This document shows, piece by piece, positions 22,212-33,911 of a stretch of 64,000 bases of DNA. How positions within the stretch are numbered: position 1 is the stretch's first letter; every line of letters begins with the position of its first letter. Made by a program: the position numbers and the translations under genes. The notes under the pieces are model-generated. The model made no database searches. It was not told the DNA's origin and was given only the letters and a program-made list of their open reading frames with translations. This stretch comes from Pyrenochaeta sp. MPI-SDFR-AT-0127 (taxonomy: Eukaryota > Ascomycota > Dothideomycetes > Pleosporales > Cucurbitariaceae): positions 1,341,410 through 1,405,409 of the forward strand of contig JAGTJM010000002.1 in the NCBI GenBank assembly GCA_020747015.1. The letters run 5' to 3'.

Positions 22212-24117
22212 ATGAGCGTCCGCACTGTCGAACTCAAGCCATATCAGGACCAGAAGCCCGGCACGTAAGTTCAATCAAGCTCTCGGCTATGCCCGCACTT
22301 TCATGGGTCCAGGGTCTTCATAGTATTGTCTGCGTCTCTGTACAGAGCCGTGCAATTGCAATATACCAGCTGTGACGCTCTGTGGAGGCATCCAGGCAAC
22401 ACTATGCATTCGATTGATCATGGCTAACATGTGGTTCCGCACTAGTTCTGGTCTCCGCAAAAAGGTCAAGGTCTTCCAGAAGGAGAACTACTCAGAAGCC
22501 TTCGTTGCCAGCATCTTGCAGTCAATTCCTGAGGGTGTTGCCGGCTCATTCCTTGTCGTCGGTGGAGATGGCCGATACTGGAACCCAGAAGTCACTCAAT
22601 TGATTGCAAAAATCGGTGCCGCTTACGGTGTCAAGAAACTCTTGATCGGCCAGAATGGTATCCTCAGCACACCGGCAGCCAGCCACATCATCCGGATACG
22701 GAAGGCTACTGGCGGTATCTTGCTGACTGCTAGCCACAACCCAGGTGGTGAGTAGTGTTGGAAAACAGCCAAACATCTTCAGTGCAATTTCAGCTAACGA
22801 GGAGCAGGTCCCGAGGAGGATTTCGGTATCAAGTACAACTTGGCAAATGGCGCACCAGCTCCCGAGAGCGTCACCAACAAGATTTACGAGACCTCCAAGA
22901 CCCTCACATCCTACAAGATCGCCGACATCCCCGATGTTGATCTAAGCAAAATCGGTACGCAAAAGGTGGGTGATCTCGAGGTCGAGATCATCCACTCTAC
23001 CGGGGACTACCTCAAGATGCTCAAAGACATTTTCGACTTCGACCTCATCAAGTCATTCCTTAAGAAACACCCTGACTTCAAGGTGCTCTTCGATGGCCTG
23101 AGCGGCGTCACTGGCTCATATGGCATCGACATCTTTGAGAAGGAGCTGGGTATTCCGAACAGCACACAAAACTGCATCCCCAAGCCAGACTTTGGCGGCC
23201 ATCACCCCGACCCCAACCTCGTCTACGCCAAGTCTCTCGTCGACGCCGTTGACAAGAATGGCATCCATTTCGGTGCTGCCAGTGACGGTGATGGCGACCG
23301 AAACATGATTTACGGCGCGAACTCCTTTGTTTCTCCTGGTGACAGCTTGGCTATCATCGCACACCATGCCGAGCTCATCCCATACTTCAAAAAGCAAGGA
23401 ATTTACGGTCTGGCACGAAGCATGCCAACCTCTGGTGCGATTGACCTCGTCGCCAAGAAGAAGGGCGTTGAGTGCTATGAAGTGCCCACTGGCTGGAAGT
23501 TCTTCTGCGGTCTCTTCGATTCCGACAAGATGAATATCTGTGGTGAGGAGAGTTTCGGAACGGGAAGCAATCACATCCGTGAGAAGGACGGCTTGTGGGC
23601 TGTTGTTGCCTGGCTGAACATCCTTGCTGGTGTTGGACAGCAGACTGGCTCTACACCCAGCATTGGGTCAGTCCAAAAAGACTTCTGGAAGACGTACGGC
23701 CGCACTTTCTTCACACGTTACGACTACGAGGGTTGCGAAACCGAAGGCGCCAACAAGGTCACCAGCCACATGAAGGAGCTCATCACAACCAAGAAAGACG
23801 AGTTCATCGGCTCATCTGTCTCTGGCCGCAAGGTCATCGAGGCTGATGACTTCTCTTACACCGACCTCGATGGCAGTGTCAGCAAGAACCAGGGCATCTA
23901 CGTTAAATTTGATGATGGAAGCCGCATTGTTGTTCGCCTGTCCGGCACTGGCAGCAGCGGTGCAACCATTCGTCTCTACATTGAGAAACACAGCAGTGAC
24001 GAGTCTACATATGATCTCGACGCTCAAGATTATCTCAAGGACAATGTTCAGCTCGCCACTGGCCTCCTGAAGCTACAGGAGTACATTGGTCGCACTGAGC
24101 CAGACGTCAAGACCTAA
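22212..24117 (+). CDS. PGM2: Phosphoglucomutase
   Basis: Exons 22212-22264, 22446-22747 and 22808-24117 encode 554 aa, matching eukaryotic phosphoglucomutases. The enzyme interconverts glucose-1-phosphate and glucose-6-phosphate in the cytosol, linking glycogen, trehalose and UDP-glucose to glycolysis. The catalytic phosphoserine loop is TASHNPGG (about S114), the Mg-binding loop is DGDGDRN (about 278-284), and the sugar-binding loop is CGEESFGTGSNHIREKDG. The phosphate-binding C-terminal loop is RLSGTGSSGATIRLY. The first intron (181 nt) is long and falls after KPGT. The second restores HNPGG/PEEDFG exactly. Confidence 0.96.
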
Positions 24118-24616
24118 TCGCCGATAAGAGACAGTGCGCGTGGGCTACCGTTTGAGCGTAATGAAAATGTTACAATAGTCTGAATACCGTCGATTAGCAA
24201 ATTCAAATCCAAATCAATAATCGCAAAAGACCGTAAAGCCATCTTGCTCGAAAAGTCTCCAGTCTGTAGCATGGTCACAAATGGGACAATTAAGTATAAT
24301 TTCGACATATGGTAATATAAGCCTGCATAGGTGTGTATTGTAGGATTTGCCACCGCGTACATACGCATGATTACCGTAGGATTGAATAGAGGGTCGTCAT
24401 GACCTCTGAAGGTTGCGCGTGTGTGGCTTAGCGCGGGCGACGTCATTCCCAAACCAAACAAGCCGTCTCCATAACACCAGCATTGATCCAGCACATCCTT
24501 CCCCACCGCCTGTCGCAATACCCTAGTAACGCGAAACACAGCCCATAACATACCCTCAGATCCTCGTAACCTCAATACACCCTATCTTCTTTCACTCTTG
24601 AGCCTACAACGCAAAC
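24118..24616. promoter_or_regulatory. Intergenic region upstream of the KES1-like gene
   Basis: About 500 bp between two genes on the same strand, with no supported ORF. It presumably holds the phosphoglucomutase 3' UTR and the next promoter. Confidence 0.5.
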
Positions 24617-25968
24617 ATGGCCGAAAAAGAAGGCTCAGCTGTGCCCCCGCAGTCTAAGGGCTCCTGGTCCAGCTTTCTCAAGGTATGCGCTGTAGCCGCG
24701 ATTTGAAATTTATACTAACACTATTGCAGTCCATAGCATCCTTCAATGGCGATCTCTCGACCATGACCGCGCCCGCCTTCATTCTCTCCACAAAGTCGCT
24801 CACCGAATTTTCGTCCTACTGGACCGAACATCCCTCCGTCTTCGTCGCGCCTGCCGCCGAAAAAGACCCCGCCAAGCGATGCATGCTAGTCATGAAATGG
24901 TTTTTGAGCACACTGAAGCAACAATATGCGAGTCGAAGCGAGAAGCTGGGTAGCGAGAAGAAGCCTCTGAATCCCTTCTTGGGCGAGCTGTTCCTGGGCA
25001 AGTGGGAAGATGAAGCAGGCACAACGCACCTCGTTAGCGAGCAAGTCAGGTACGAAATACTTCTCATAGGTGTGCGGGGTTAGCTGCTCATGCGATGCGC
25101 TCAGTCATCATCCCCCAGTTACGGCTTACTCCATCTGGAACGACAAGCATGGCGTCCGGTTGGAGGGTTACAATGCCCAGAAGGCCTCTTTCAAGACCAC
25201 CATCAATGTCAAGGTAGGGCACTTCATATCTTCTGTTGATTTCAATGAGCTGAATTTTTGCAGCAAGTCGGCCATGCCCTTCTACGCATCGACACGTTCG
25301 ATGAGCATTACCTGTTTACCCTCCCATCCCTCCACATCGAAGGCCTGATTACAGGCTCACCATATGTCGAGCTGAACAGTAGTACCTTTATTCAGTCCTC
25401 TTCTGGATATACAGCGCGCATCGACTACAGCGGCAAGGGCTGGGTGTCGGGCAAGAAGAACACATTCTCCGCTGTTCTCTACCCCACCGGTAAAGAGAAG
25501 GAAGCAATTTACAAAGCTGATGGACAATGGACGGACACTTTCCAGATCAAGGATGCGAAGACAAAGGCAGTGGTCGACACATTCGACCACAAAGTCACAA
25601 AGACGACACCTCTCATCATCGCTCCCATTGAGCAACAAGACGATTTCGAGACACGACGTGCATGGCAAAAGGTCTCCGCCGCCATCAACAAGGGCGACAT
25701 GGACCTAACATCTGCCGAGAAGTCGATCATTGAAAACCGCCAACGTGAAATGCGAAAGCAGGAAAAAGATGAGGGTCGCGAGTGGGACCGCAAGTTTTTC
25801 TCACGCGCAGAAGAATTCCCACTTTTTGAGCAACTGGCGAAACAGGTTGGTGAAAGTATCAATGATACCCAAACGAACGGTGTATGGGTCTTTGATCAGC
25901 AAAAGGCCGGCGCTGCGAAGTCGCCATTTCATCCAGACGTAACGCCACCGATTTACGAGAGGAAGTGA
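24617..25968 (+). CDS. KES1: Oxysterol-binding protein homologue (Kes1/Osh4 type)
   Basis: Exons 24617-24682, 24730-25049, 25105-25213 and 25264-25968 encode 399 aa, a short OSBP-related protein lacking PH and ankyrin domains like yeast Kes1/Osh4. The family signature EQVSHHPP is rebuilt exactly across the second intron. NPFLGELFLGKW precedes it. The C-terminal half has YTARIDYSGKGWVSGKKNTF and the helix-rich end EGREWDRKFFSRAEEFPLFE. Such proteins exchange sterol and PI4P between ER and Golgi membranes. A lid-like N-terminal segment (KGSWSSFLKSIASFNGDLS) is present. All three introns (47-55 nt) are in phase with family sequence. Confidence 0.95.
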
Positions 25969-27320
25969 GGGAGCCGAATGCTCCTGTATTCTCTAGGCCT
26001 TCTCCCTAATACACGAAATTTATGGTAGTTCTCCTGTATTAATGTAATGACGCCAGGCACATGACCTGGGATTCTGAAACATTAAGTCACCACTGAGAGG
26101 TTTGCGTGGACCAAGATGAAGGACTTCCTGCGCCGTTGACGAGCAGGGAACACAAAAGGCCTGATAGGCGACTAACTTCAACACTGGTATACATTGCACG
26201 ACCACCGTATACGAGGTCCCTCAACTATGATATAAAAGTTCACCACTATGTGTCTTTCCTTGCTGCTGCAAAATTCGTGATCTCCCAACTTATACTAGTA
26301 CTCAATCTGCACTTTCTCTTTCCTCCACGCTATACCCAGTTCACCTAATCAAGACAGGGTCCTCAAATCGCCTTGCCTCTATTTGTGTTTATAGACTAGA
26401 TGGGAATAGTCGGAACACTCATAATCAGCCAAACATCTCTATGAGCGCTGTTTAGTGCTCCACGAAGAAGAACCGGATTTACACCCTAGTGCTTGCCATG
26501 AGCGTTGCTAACAAACTCTTATACTAAAATTATTGTGGGAAAAGTATGTCTTCGTATCACGATATTGCTATGGCAGAATTGCGGGGCGGGGAAGGCGGTC
26601 TAGAAGACGGTGAATCAATTCTCATTGTTTACAACATTGAACAACTTTCACTGCATTATTAGGAGAGCGACTATACTTTTGCGCAGTAGCGTCACAACTT
26701 TTCTGCATTGTTCTCTTGCACACTTTCGTTATGTCCTTGTTGGGGCATAACGTTATAGTCAGAATGAAGCTTGCTAGATCCACCTCTCTGGCGCAACCCA
26801 TGAGGGGCAGCAACTAGCAATACACATGAAACTTGTGCGTGGGCTGATCAGTGCACAAGTCAGTCCGTGAGATTATAAATCGGCTTATAAATATTTCACT
26901 TTTTTAAGAAGTATTGGCTATATTGAAGACACCAATTGACGCATGTTGCCCGTCATTCTCGGTCTGTGGATCGATCAAGACCATATAACCGTGGTCAGCT
27001 TACGCTGATTCGAAGTCTCGCAACCTCCGTCCTCCGTGATCTTACCCTTAAAGGTCTGTAATCGCACGCCGTTTTCACTCTAGTGCCAACTCTCCACCTC
27101 TTCGAATCAAGATGAAACGGGCCTTCAACGTCCAGCGTTGTCTCTACTTGGTAGAGGTTAGCGGATACGTCCCCGCTTTATGGGACCACCCGAGGTATAT
27201 AAGAGTAGTGCGAGTCGCTGGCAAACTATTTTCACAACGCTGATCTCCCTGACTTATATGCTTGTTTGCTATCTCTCAAAAGAGCTTCAGATACGCTACT
27301 GAACCAACCACTCTATCATC
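25969..27320. other. Intergenic region with TATA box, no gene seen
   Basis: About 1.35 kb without a supported ORF; the short frames have no family-like sequence. The right end is the promoter of the epoxide hydrolase gene. Confidence 0.6.
27196..27203 (+). promoter_or_regulatory. Candidate TATA box of the epoxide hydrolase gene
   Basis: TATATAAG lies about 118 bp upstream of the start codon on the coding strand. Confidence 0.5.
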
Positions 27321-28343
27321 ATGGAAGCTCTAACCGCCAACGACATCACCCTCAAGAATGGCGAAAAAACCCACTACTACGAAGGAGGTTCTAAGGATGG
27401 AATTCCTCTGATCTTCATCCATGGCTGGCCCGACATTGCAGAATCATGGAAACACCAGCTTCTTCATTTTTCTGCTCAGTCAAAGTATCGCGTGATTGCC
27501 CCCGACATGCGCGGCTACGGCCTCTCCTCGGCCCCGACTGACAAACGTGGATACGCCCTGGAAGTTCTCGCACCCGAGCTCGCCGAGTTCGCCGGTCAGA
27601 TAGGCGCCAAAAAGGCAATTTGGATTGCACACGATTGGGGCTGTGGTGTTGTCAACGCGCTCGCCGCCCATTATCCAGAGCTATTCCTTGGACTCGTTCT
27701 ATTATCGGTACCATACCGAACACTCGAACTCGGACTCAAGTACATCACGACGCTAGTGAACCGAGACCTCTATCCTGAGGATGAATATGAGTGGGGCCAG
27801 TTCGAATACATGAGATACTACGAGCTGCATCCCGAGGAGAGTGTCAAAACCTTTGGTAGCGGGCACATTGACAAGATTACAAAACTTCTCTACTCAAAGC
27901 ACGATCCTCGTAACTATGGAAAGCCGTCTTTTACTGCCAGACTATTGAGGGATGGAGGATGGTTCGGTGGACATCCTGAGGCGCTACCCGACATTCCTCT
28001 TGCGTACACATGTCTGGACGAATCCTTGTACCAAAACCTACTGAAGAGCCACAGTACCCATGGCTTTTTCCCACCTACAGCATACTACCTGAATCACGAC
28101 GTCAACGCGGAGTACGCCAAGAGCGAAAAGAACGGCGGAGTCTTGGACTTCCCTGTCCTTTACTTCGATGCGACGCACGACGCGGTTTGCTCGCCAAGTG
28201 TGTCGCCCAAGTTTGGCGAAGGTCAGAAAAAGTTCACCAAGGATTTGACCTACGAGACCATCGATGCGGGACACTGGTCGCATTTGGAGAAACCAGAGGA
28301 TGCCAATGCGGCATTGGAGAAATGGCTGAATGCAAAATTTTGA
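27321..28343 (+). CDS. Alpha/beta-hydrolase, soluble epoxide hydrolase type
   Basis: An intronless gene of 340 aa. The oxyanion-hole motif HGWPD is at about 34-38. The nucleophile elbow is HDWGCG with Asp at about 105, and the C-terminal histidine is in DAGHWSHLEKPE at about 318. FDATHDAVC supplies the probable acid residue. An aspartate rather than serine nucleophile, together with RGYGLSS after strand 4, fits soluble epoxide hydrolases (or haloalkane dehalogenase relatives). The lid contains tyrosines that could open an epoxide ring. Likely role: hydrolysis of epoxides to diols, in detoxification or secondary metabolism. No clustered biosynthetic genes indicate a substrate. Confidence 0.87.
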   Translation: MEALTANDITLKNGEKTHYYEGGSKDGIPLIFIHGWPDIAESWKHQLLHFSAQSKYRVIAPDMRGYGLSSAPTDKRGYALEVLAPELAEFAGQIGAKKAIWIAHDWGCGVVNALAAHYPELFLGLVLLSVPYRTLELGLKYITTLVNRDLYPEDEYEWGQFEYMRYYELHPEESVKTFGSGHIDKITKLLYSKHDPRNYGKPSFTARLLRDGGWFGGHPEALPDIPLAYTCLDESLYQNLLKSHSTHGFFPPTAYYLNHDVNAEYAKSEKNGGVLDFPVLYFDATHDAVCSPSVSPKFGEGQKKFTKDLTYETIDAGHWSHLEKPEDANAALEKWLNAKF

Positions 28344-28608
28344 CACCATCAACAGCAGGAGAGAACTTCGCTGCTATGATTTATGTCCAACTACTTTGTA
28401 CAAGCCGTTAGTCAATATTTGCGACAGTGGCAAAAGATCCACCAAGTCAAGCTGGTCATGATTTATATCTTGATCGTCCAGGGAAACGACAGGTCACGTT
28501 CTAGTATTGGAGGTTTAGGTACATAAACGAGCGATTACTTTCCCCGCCGATCAACATTCCCGTGATACCACCAGTCCTCAAATCTCCGCCCACAATGTAG
28601 CTTCTATG

Positions 28609-29757
28609 CTAAGCATATGTGACTGAAGCTCCTCCTGGGAGCTCTTTGATCCACTCTCCACTTTTACCAACATTTTCAACGACTTGTTGGGCCTTTTTGC
28701 AGTTCATAGAGTCCTTGGCAGACTGGATCTTGAGCACACTGCAGTTAGCGTTGGCGCATCTGCCGCTTGGTAGAGCGTCCATTGCCTTCTGCAGGGAATC
28801 ATCCTTCCACCCAAAAAGATAGTCTCCATGCTGACCATATCCAGTGCTGTCATCAATCGTCAGCAACCTAAAATCCCGCACGTAGATTTGGACCGTAAGT
28901 CTTACCCGTCACCGAAGCTATAAACAAAAGGCTGCTTGCCGTTGCCGTACCAAGCGTTGTTCTTGTATCTCCCAGTATCCCACATGATCTCGTACATGAC
29001 CTGCGGAATGGCAACGGGATGGGAAGAAGGACAATTTGGACTACCAAGGCCGCCACCGTTGCTGTACGCCACATGGCTTTTGTGGTCTGGTGAGTCAAGG
29101 TTCTTCCCGTCCCAGCACGATGGGAAGATAACCGTAGCTCGAATACCCTGTGGACAGTACTTAGTTGGAAGTTCACCCGTATCTTTGGAATCGCATGGAG
29201 CAAAGCCCTCTCCATTGCCGAGGCAACGGTGACAGAGAGAGGCTCTGTTGTTCTTCTTTGACGTGGGGTCTCCCGCAATCATCCGGAAGCCAGGCCTGAA
29301 GGCTGTCATTTTATTGTTCTTGGCACTGTATGGCATGTAGTAGACTGTCATTCCGCCGTCCTGCTGGAGACCAACATTAGCATACTGGGGAACACGCTGG
29401 AAGGTTCCGTTCTCAGGTGATTTGAAGTACAGCGAAGCGGTCCAGTAGTTGCTAAAGTCCTCAGAGTAGGTGCAGGATGTGCAAGTAGACTTCGCAGCTG
29501 GATCGTATGAGCCTGGTTCCATCTGAGGCTCGTCAGTGTGATCGTTTCTCTGTTGAGACGTATGTTGTGGGCAGTACCGTAAGATTGAATGAGTTTCCTC
29601 CAATAATTTGATGGGTGTGAGGTGCGGGATTTTGCCCTGGGGTAACGAGAGGATCAGCACGCTCGACGGTAAGTTGCGAGCAGGCAAATCGAAGCATGTT
29701 CTGCGCAGAGACAGACTGTACCAGAATGGCACTAAGGGTGAAAGTGTTCCAAAACAT
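28609..29757 (-). CDS. Secreted DUF1996 protein
   Basis: Exons 29757-29578, 29522-28906 and 28846-28609 encode 344 aa. The signal peptide MFWNTFTLSAILVQSVSA precedes the mature start (QNMLRFACSQLTVERADPLV). DUF1996 features follow: PGQNPAPHTHQIIGG, STCTSCTYSEDFSNYWTASL, FPSCWDGKNLDSPDHKSHVAY and a final TGYGQHGDYLFGW. The HTHQ and DHKSHVAY histidines and many cysteines suggest a disulfide-stabilised extracellular fold. Family members are common in secretomes of plant-associated and saprotrophic fungi; the function is not established. The introns (55 and 59 nt) rebuild NSFNLT/MEPGSYDP and SFGDG/TGYGQ. Confidence 0.9.
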
Positions 29758-30568
29758 GGCGAATATCGTTACTCGAAGTGCCTACGCAGTCTAAAGATGC
29801 CACAACGCGATCTGATCCTGTTGAAAGACGAAGCATATGCCTTTGGCCAACTCTGTGGATTGAGCTGTGAATAAATTCAAGCGTGTGGGGGCAACGGCAA
29901 ACCTACAATGGTCGTGATCGCCATTAGATTTGCCACTCTTATCAGATACATTGATCAACTGACAAAATGGAACCAACTAGAGCGTTCGGATTGAAAGGAT
30001 TTGTTGTTTTGATGAAGTCGTCAATTTACGGTGTCGGTCGGCAGTTGACGTTAGAGTGCCGAATGTAACATCCGTATGCCTATTCAGCCAACTTTGATAT
30101 ATCGCCAGACAAGGATCAGTCACCAACCCTGCCTTGGTCATGAGCTTGACTTGCTAAGCCTTTCGCTTGCATCAAGCACAGCGGACATAAGTGTCTGCAC
30201 TATTTCATCCATAGTACCTGGCTTGCTCTATTGGAGGATGCTATGAAAATACGAACGTTATTTCAAATCTCAGGTGCCGTCTACATGATGGCCATAACAG
30301 TTTCTGAGTCGAGCCGAGCCCTTTTAGTTCTGATTTACTTCTAATGAGCCGTCGGATGACACGACGGAGTTGCAGCAAGTGAACTCTTTGTTGCTTGTGT
30401 GCTATTATGATTTGTGATCTTGGGAAGAAGACATTATACGGAGGGGAGAGATATTATTGTATCTATCTAACAAGCTCTATTATGTCTCCAGTTGCAAATA
30501 ATACAAGGTGGTAGCCCAACAGTTTTCTATATCTAATAGCAATTGATTCCTGTTGCATAGGTTTCGGA
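29758..30568. other. Intergenic region, no gene seen
   Basis: About 0.8 kb between the DUF1996 promoter side and the permease 3' end. No supported ORF or repeat. Confidence 0.55.
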
Positions 30569-32765
30569 TTATAGCAGCCCCCATAGATTTTTAATGCCCC
30601 TTGGACCAGTGCCAGTGGTCTCAGCTTGTCGGAATCGGATCTCATGCAAGATCAGCATCTTGTTAGCAACTTCACTATCATTTGACAAATCAATCAAACG
30701 CCACTGGCCTTTCCTCAATACTTTTAGCAAGACCCAAAGTGCAAGAAAACAAATTGGCTTGAAATTTGTCAGCATGATGAAGACGACCTGAATACACTTG
30801 TCTAGGTGTTGACACTTACGGCAAGATACGCTGCCAGAAACGGTTGAACGTGAAATGATTTCCAAAGTGATGCACCATTCGCTACAATCAATATGAACAA
30901 GCAAGCCGCCAACGATAGATACGCTGTGATTGGTTGACCATGACTACGGTATGGAAAGTCGTCATCCAGTTCGTTGGTGCCCCGGTTCCAGCGACGGACA
31001 AGCGGGACCTCGCGGAGCGCCTCTTTATCATGCTTGATGCATTGGTGAAATCGAATATATGCCCAACACTCACATGCCCAAACGATGATAACGCCAACGG
31101 ATCCCATTTCCGAAAGAACATCGAGTAAGGTTCCGATGCTGGTTTCGGGGCCACTGCTGTTCGCAAGATACAAGAAGGGAATCCAAGCGAATATACAGGA
31201 AGCCAGTAATGCTCTCAATGGAACCTTACGATTGTTGGTTTTCCCCAATGTAGCGAGGAATCGTGTGTACCACGGCTGGCCGGATCCACCATCCAAGCTC
31301 CGCGTGAGGCTGAAGAGTGCACGGGAGGCGACATACAAGTTGGTGTTAGCACATGTGAGGGCCGTGAACATGAGGAACACGTTTAGTGTTCCAGCCAGCC
31401 CTGGGATTTCGCTCCTTTTTGCCACGAGGACGAAAGCTGAGTGCGTCGAGCCGTGGTTGTATTCCGTATGGCTACCCACCCAGCTCATTCGTGGCAGGTC
31501 CCCATTATCCCATTCGATATTTAAAGTCACCAAGACACCAGCGAGCACATACAGGGTACCTGCAAAGAAGGGAATATAGACAGCTGAGAACTTGATGGTT
31601 TTGCCAATTGCCCTGGTCTTTGTTGGGTTCTCTTCTTTTGGTACGCGAGCTTCAAGAGCCGAAGCAGCAGTGATCTCAACACCAACATATGCAAAGGCAG
31701 CAATTGAAAGGCTCATTAAAAATGCCTGTGCCCAGTCGTTGGTGACTTCTTCGTCGTGCACAATCACTCGGTCTGGGAAAAGAGTTGTGCCATATCGTGG
31801 AGTTGCGCCGGCACCTTGGTTGATGGCGATCATGACAACTACTATGACGACAAGGAACACCAGCTTTAGTGTTCCACCGATGACCTCAACGAAACCGTAA
31901 ATCTGTAGCGTGGTCAGTATCATGAGCTGAGCAAAATGTAGTACCAGACGCGATCATACTTCAATCCCAAAAGCATTGATGACTACTAAGAGTGATGGTA
32001 TGAGGAAGAACAAGACGGCTCCTTGGATCCCTTTCGCCGTGTCCCAATATTCAGCGATACCTGCAGTTGCTGTAGTTAAAGCGGCAAATGAAATTGCATA
32101 TGTGAACCTACGGCACTTAGTCATGCAGACTCAAACGCAAGATCTGACATACCAGTAGGCCACGCCAACGGCAATTCCTAGCTCAACATCCACGAACTCG
32201 GTCACGTATACTGTTAATGCTCCGGAGATAGGCCAGATGCAAAGCATTTCAGAAATGCATTGCATAACACCCCAAGCAAGGAAACCCAGAATTGCAAATG
32301 AGAGAAGAACCGCAAGAGGGCCTCCTAGTCTGAGAATCACACCGCCACGAATGTAGAGCCCGACACCTAGTACGCCGCTGATCGTTATCATCTAGGAACT
32401 GTTGGCACACATATCATGCAAATGGCCTATGCTACTTACAAAGATGTGGATACCTCCCAAACGTCGCCTACCGTAAGGTCAGCGTAGTCTACACTGATCA
32501 GGGGATCCATGGTATACTTGATTGCCCTGTCCCTATCCCGCTCTATGGTCAGGGTATCATTTGGTAGAACGGTAGAATTATCCTGCAAAACATCTGCATC
32601 CGCCAATTGATCAATCCCACTATCATGGGTTCCGTGGCCCAGATTTTGCAACGGTATGCTGTTTGATACTGCTTCTGAGCTGCCAGGATGGGTGGTTTCT
32701 TCTGTTGGAGTAATCGTGTTTTGACGTGCCCAGTCTGGGAACCAGTCACTATTTGAAGGTGGCAT
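30569..32765 (-). CDS. Amino-acid permease (APC superfamily)
   Basis: Exons 32765-32454, 32391-32153, 32107-31960, 31902-30820 and 30787-30569 encode 666 aa. A polar cytoplasmic N-terminus of about 100 residues precedes the first helix, which has the consensus loop of the superfamily (MITISGVLGVGLYIRGG). Further helices are GGPLAVLLSFAILGFLAWGV, a glutamate-containing segment ISEMLCIWPISG, LVFLVVIVVVMIAINQG and others, for about 12 in total. QPWYTRFLATLGKTNNRKVP is typical of fungal permeases of the YAT type. It probably imports amino acids across the plasma membrane; specificity is not evident. The first donor is GTATCC, because the nearby better GTAAGT would break the frame. A decayed relative lies at 40.7 kb. 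Confidence 0.9.
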
Positions 32766-33229
32766 GATCTAGAAAATGGATAGTTGATGTAGATAGACGA
32801 GCATTCAATCTTGGTGGTGAATTATGATGAATCTAGTTGTTATGTGAAAGTTCTGCAGATCGCTTGCTGGGGACGAGCCACAGGCGCTTCCCTGTGACGG
32901 GAGGTACTCAGCCTCCAGTGCCAGGCGTCCTCGACTAATTCACTGCCAATCGTTTCAGGCTTCACTTATTGGAAAAATGCGCCTCTCTGCCTTTTCGGCC
33001 CGTTGCGACGCCCAACATAGCTGGCGTCCAATTACTAATCGTCCCGTCGCTCGCTAGCTAATAAGAAGCGACATCTCGTCCTGCAACGATGATCGGCCAG
33101 TGTGCAATGTCATGTAACGTGATTTGAGCGACCCTGCATTCCTTGTTTTGGCTTCTCCGGTGACAGGGTCACTCTTTACCTCTCACAGACTGATGTGGAG
33201 CATCCTTAGCACCCACTTGTCAATGCGCG
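32766..33229. promoter_or_regulatory. Divergent promoter of the permease and a 74-aa gene
   Basis: About 460 bp with no ORF. It serves the minus-strand permease and the plus-strand four-exon gene by position. Confidence 0.45.
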
Positions 33230-33638
33230 ATGCCATTCTTGAATTCTCTGAAGAAAGTGAGCCTAAGCCTACTAGCACTTGATTATGTTGTGGTTAACAT
33301 ACATTACCAGCTCTTCCATTGCGAGAAAGTTGAACAGGTTTACTTATTTGAGCAGAACACTCCAACCCGTTATCTAGACATATCGAGGCTCGACGGCCTG
33401 TTGACGGAGCTTTTTGGACAAGGAAATTATAGAATACGTGTACGTCATCAGCACTATGATAGGAGTGAGCCTAACGTGAATCCCTACTAGATGAGAGAAG
33501 ACCAATGGATTCTTGATGTGCCTCGTACTGTGACAGACGTATGTTGCGTTGGCAAAAGTCTCGTTTATCGCATACTGACCGGTGTATCAGGAAGAACTCC
33601 TGTCTGAGAACCCTGGTCTCTTCAGGCTATTCCGCTGA
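33230..33638 (+). CDS. Four-exon small protein, 74 aa, unknown
   Basis: Exons 33230-33256, 33338-33439, 33491-33538 and 33591-33638 are all phase 0 with GT-AG borders (donors GTGAGC, GTACGT and GTATGT; acceptors ACAG, CTAG and TCAG). The product begins MPFLNSLKKVYLFEQNTPTR. It continues with YLDISRLDGLLTELFGQGNY and MREDQWILDVPRTVTDEELL and ends PGLFRLFR. It is compact, mixed-charge and predicted alpha/beta, without signal peptide or helix long enough for a membrane. I do not recognise the family. The evidence is that four separate short frames join in phase into one protein-like sequence. It lies just upstream of the CorA-like gene on the same strand. Confidence 0.6.
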
Positions 33639-33911
33639 GCTGACAGTTCTCAGGCGCGCAAAACCTATATAGCGACCGGTACTTGAAATTCACGGACTCT
33701 ATATGAGGAGGCTGAAATGGTTGGACAACTTTAAATACGCCTAGGGCGCACTTCGGCACCCGTATGTACAGCTGCGCGGATCAGATGATCACTGCAATTT
33801 ATTTGTCACACTCTCTCGCAAAGATCTTAGTTCAGAGAAATTTTAATCGTTGTATAATCAGCCTAGTCGCCAGTGGCCTTGACACAATGAAGTCTTTTTA
33901 GACACTTCGAT

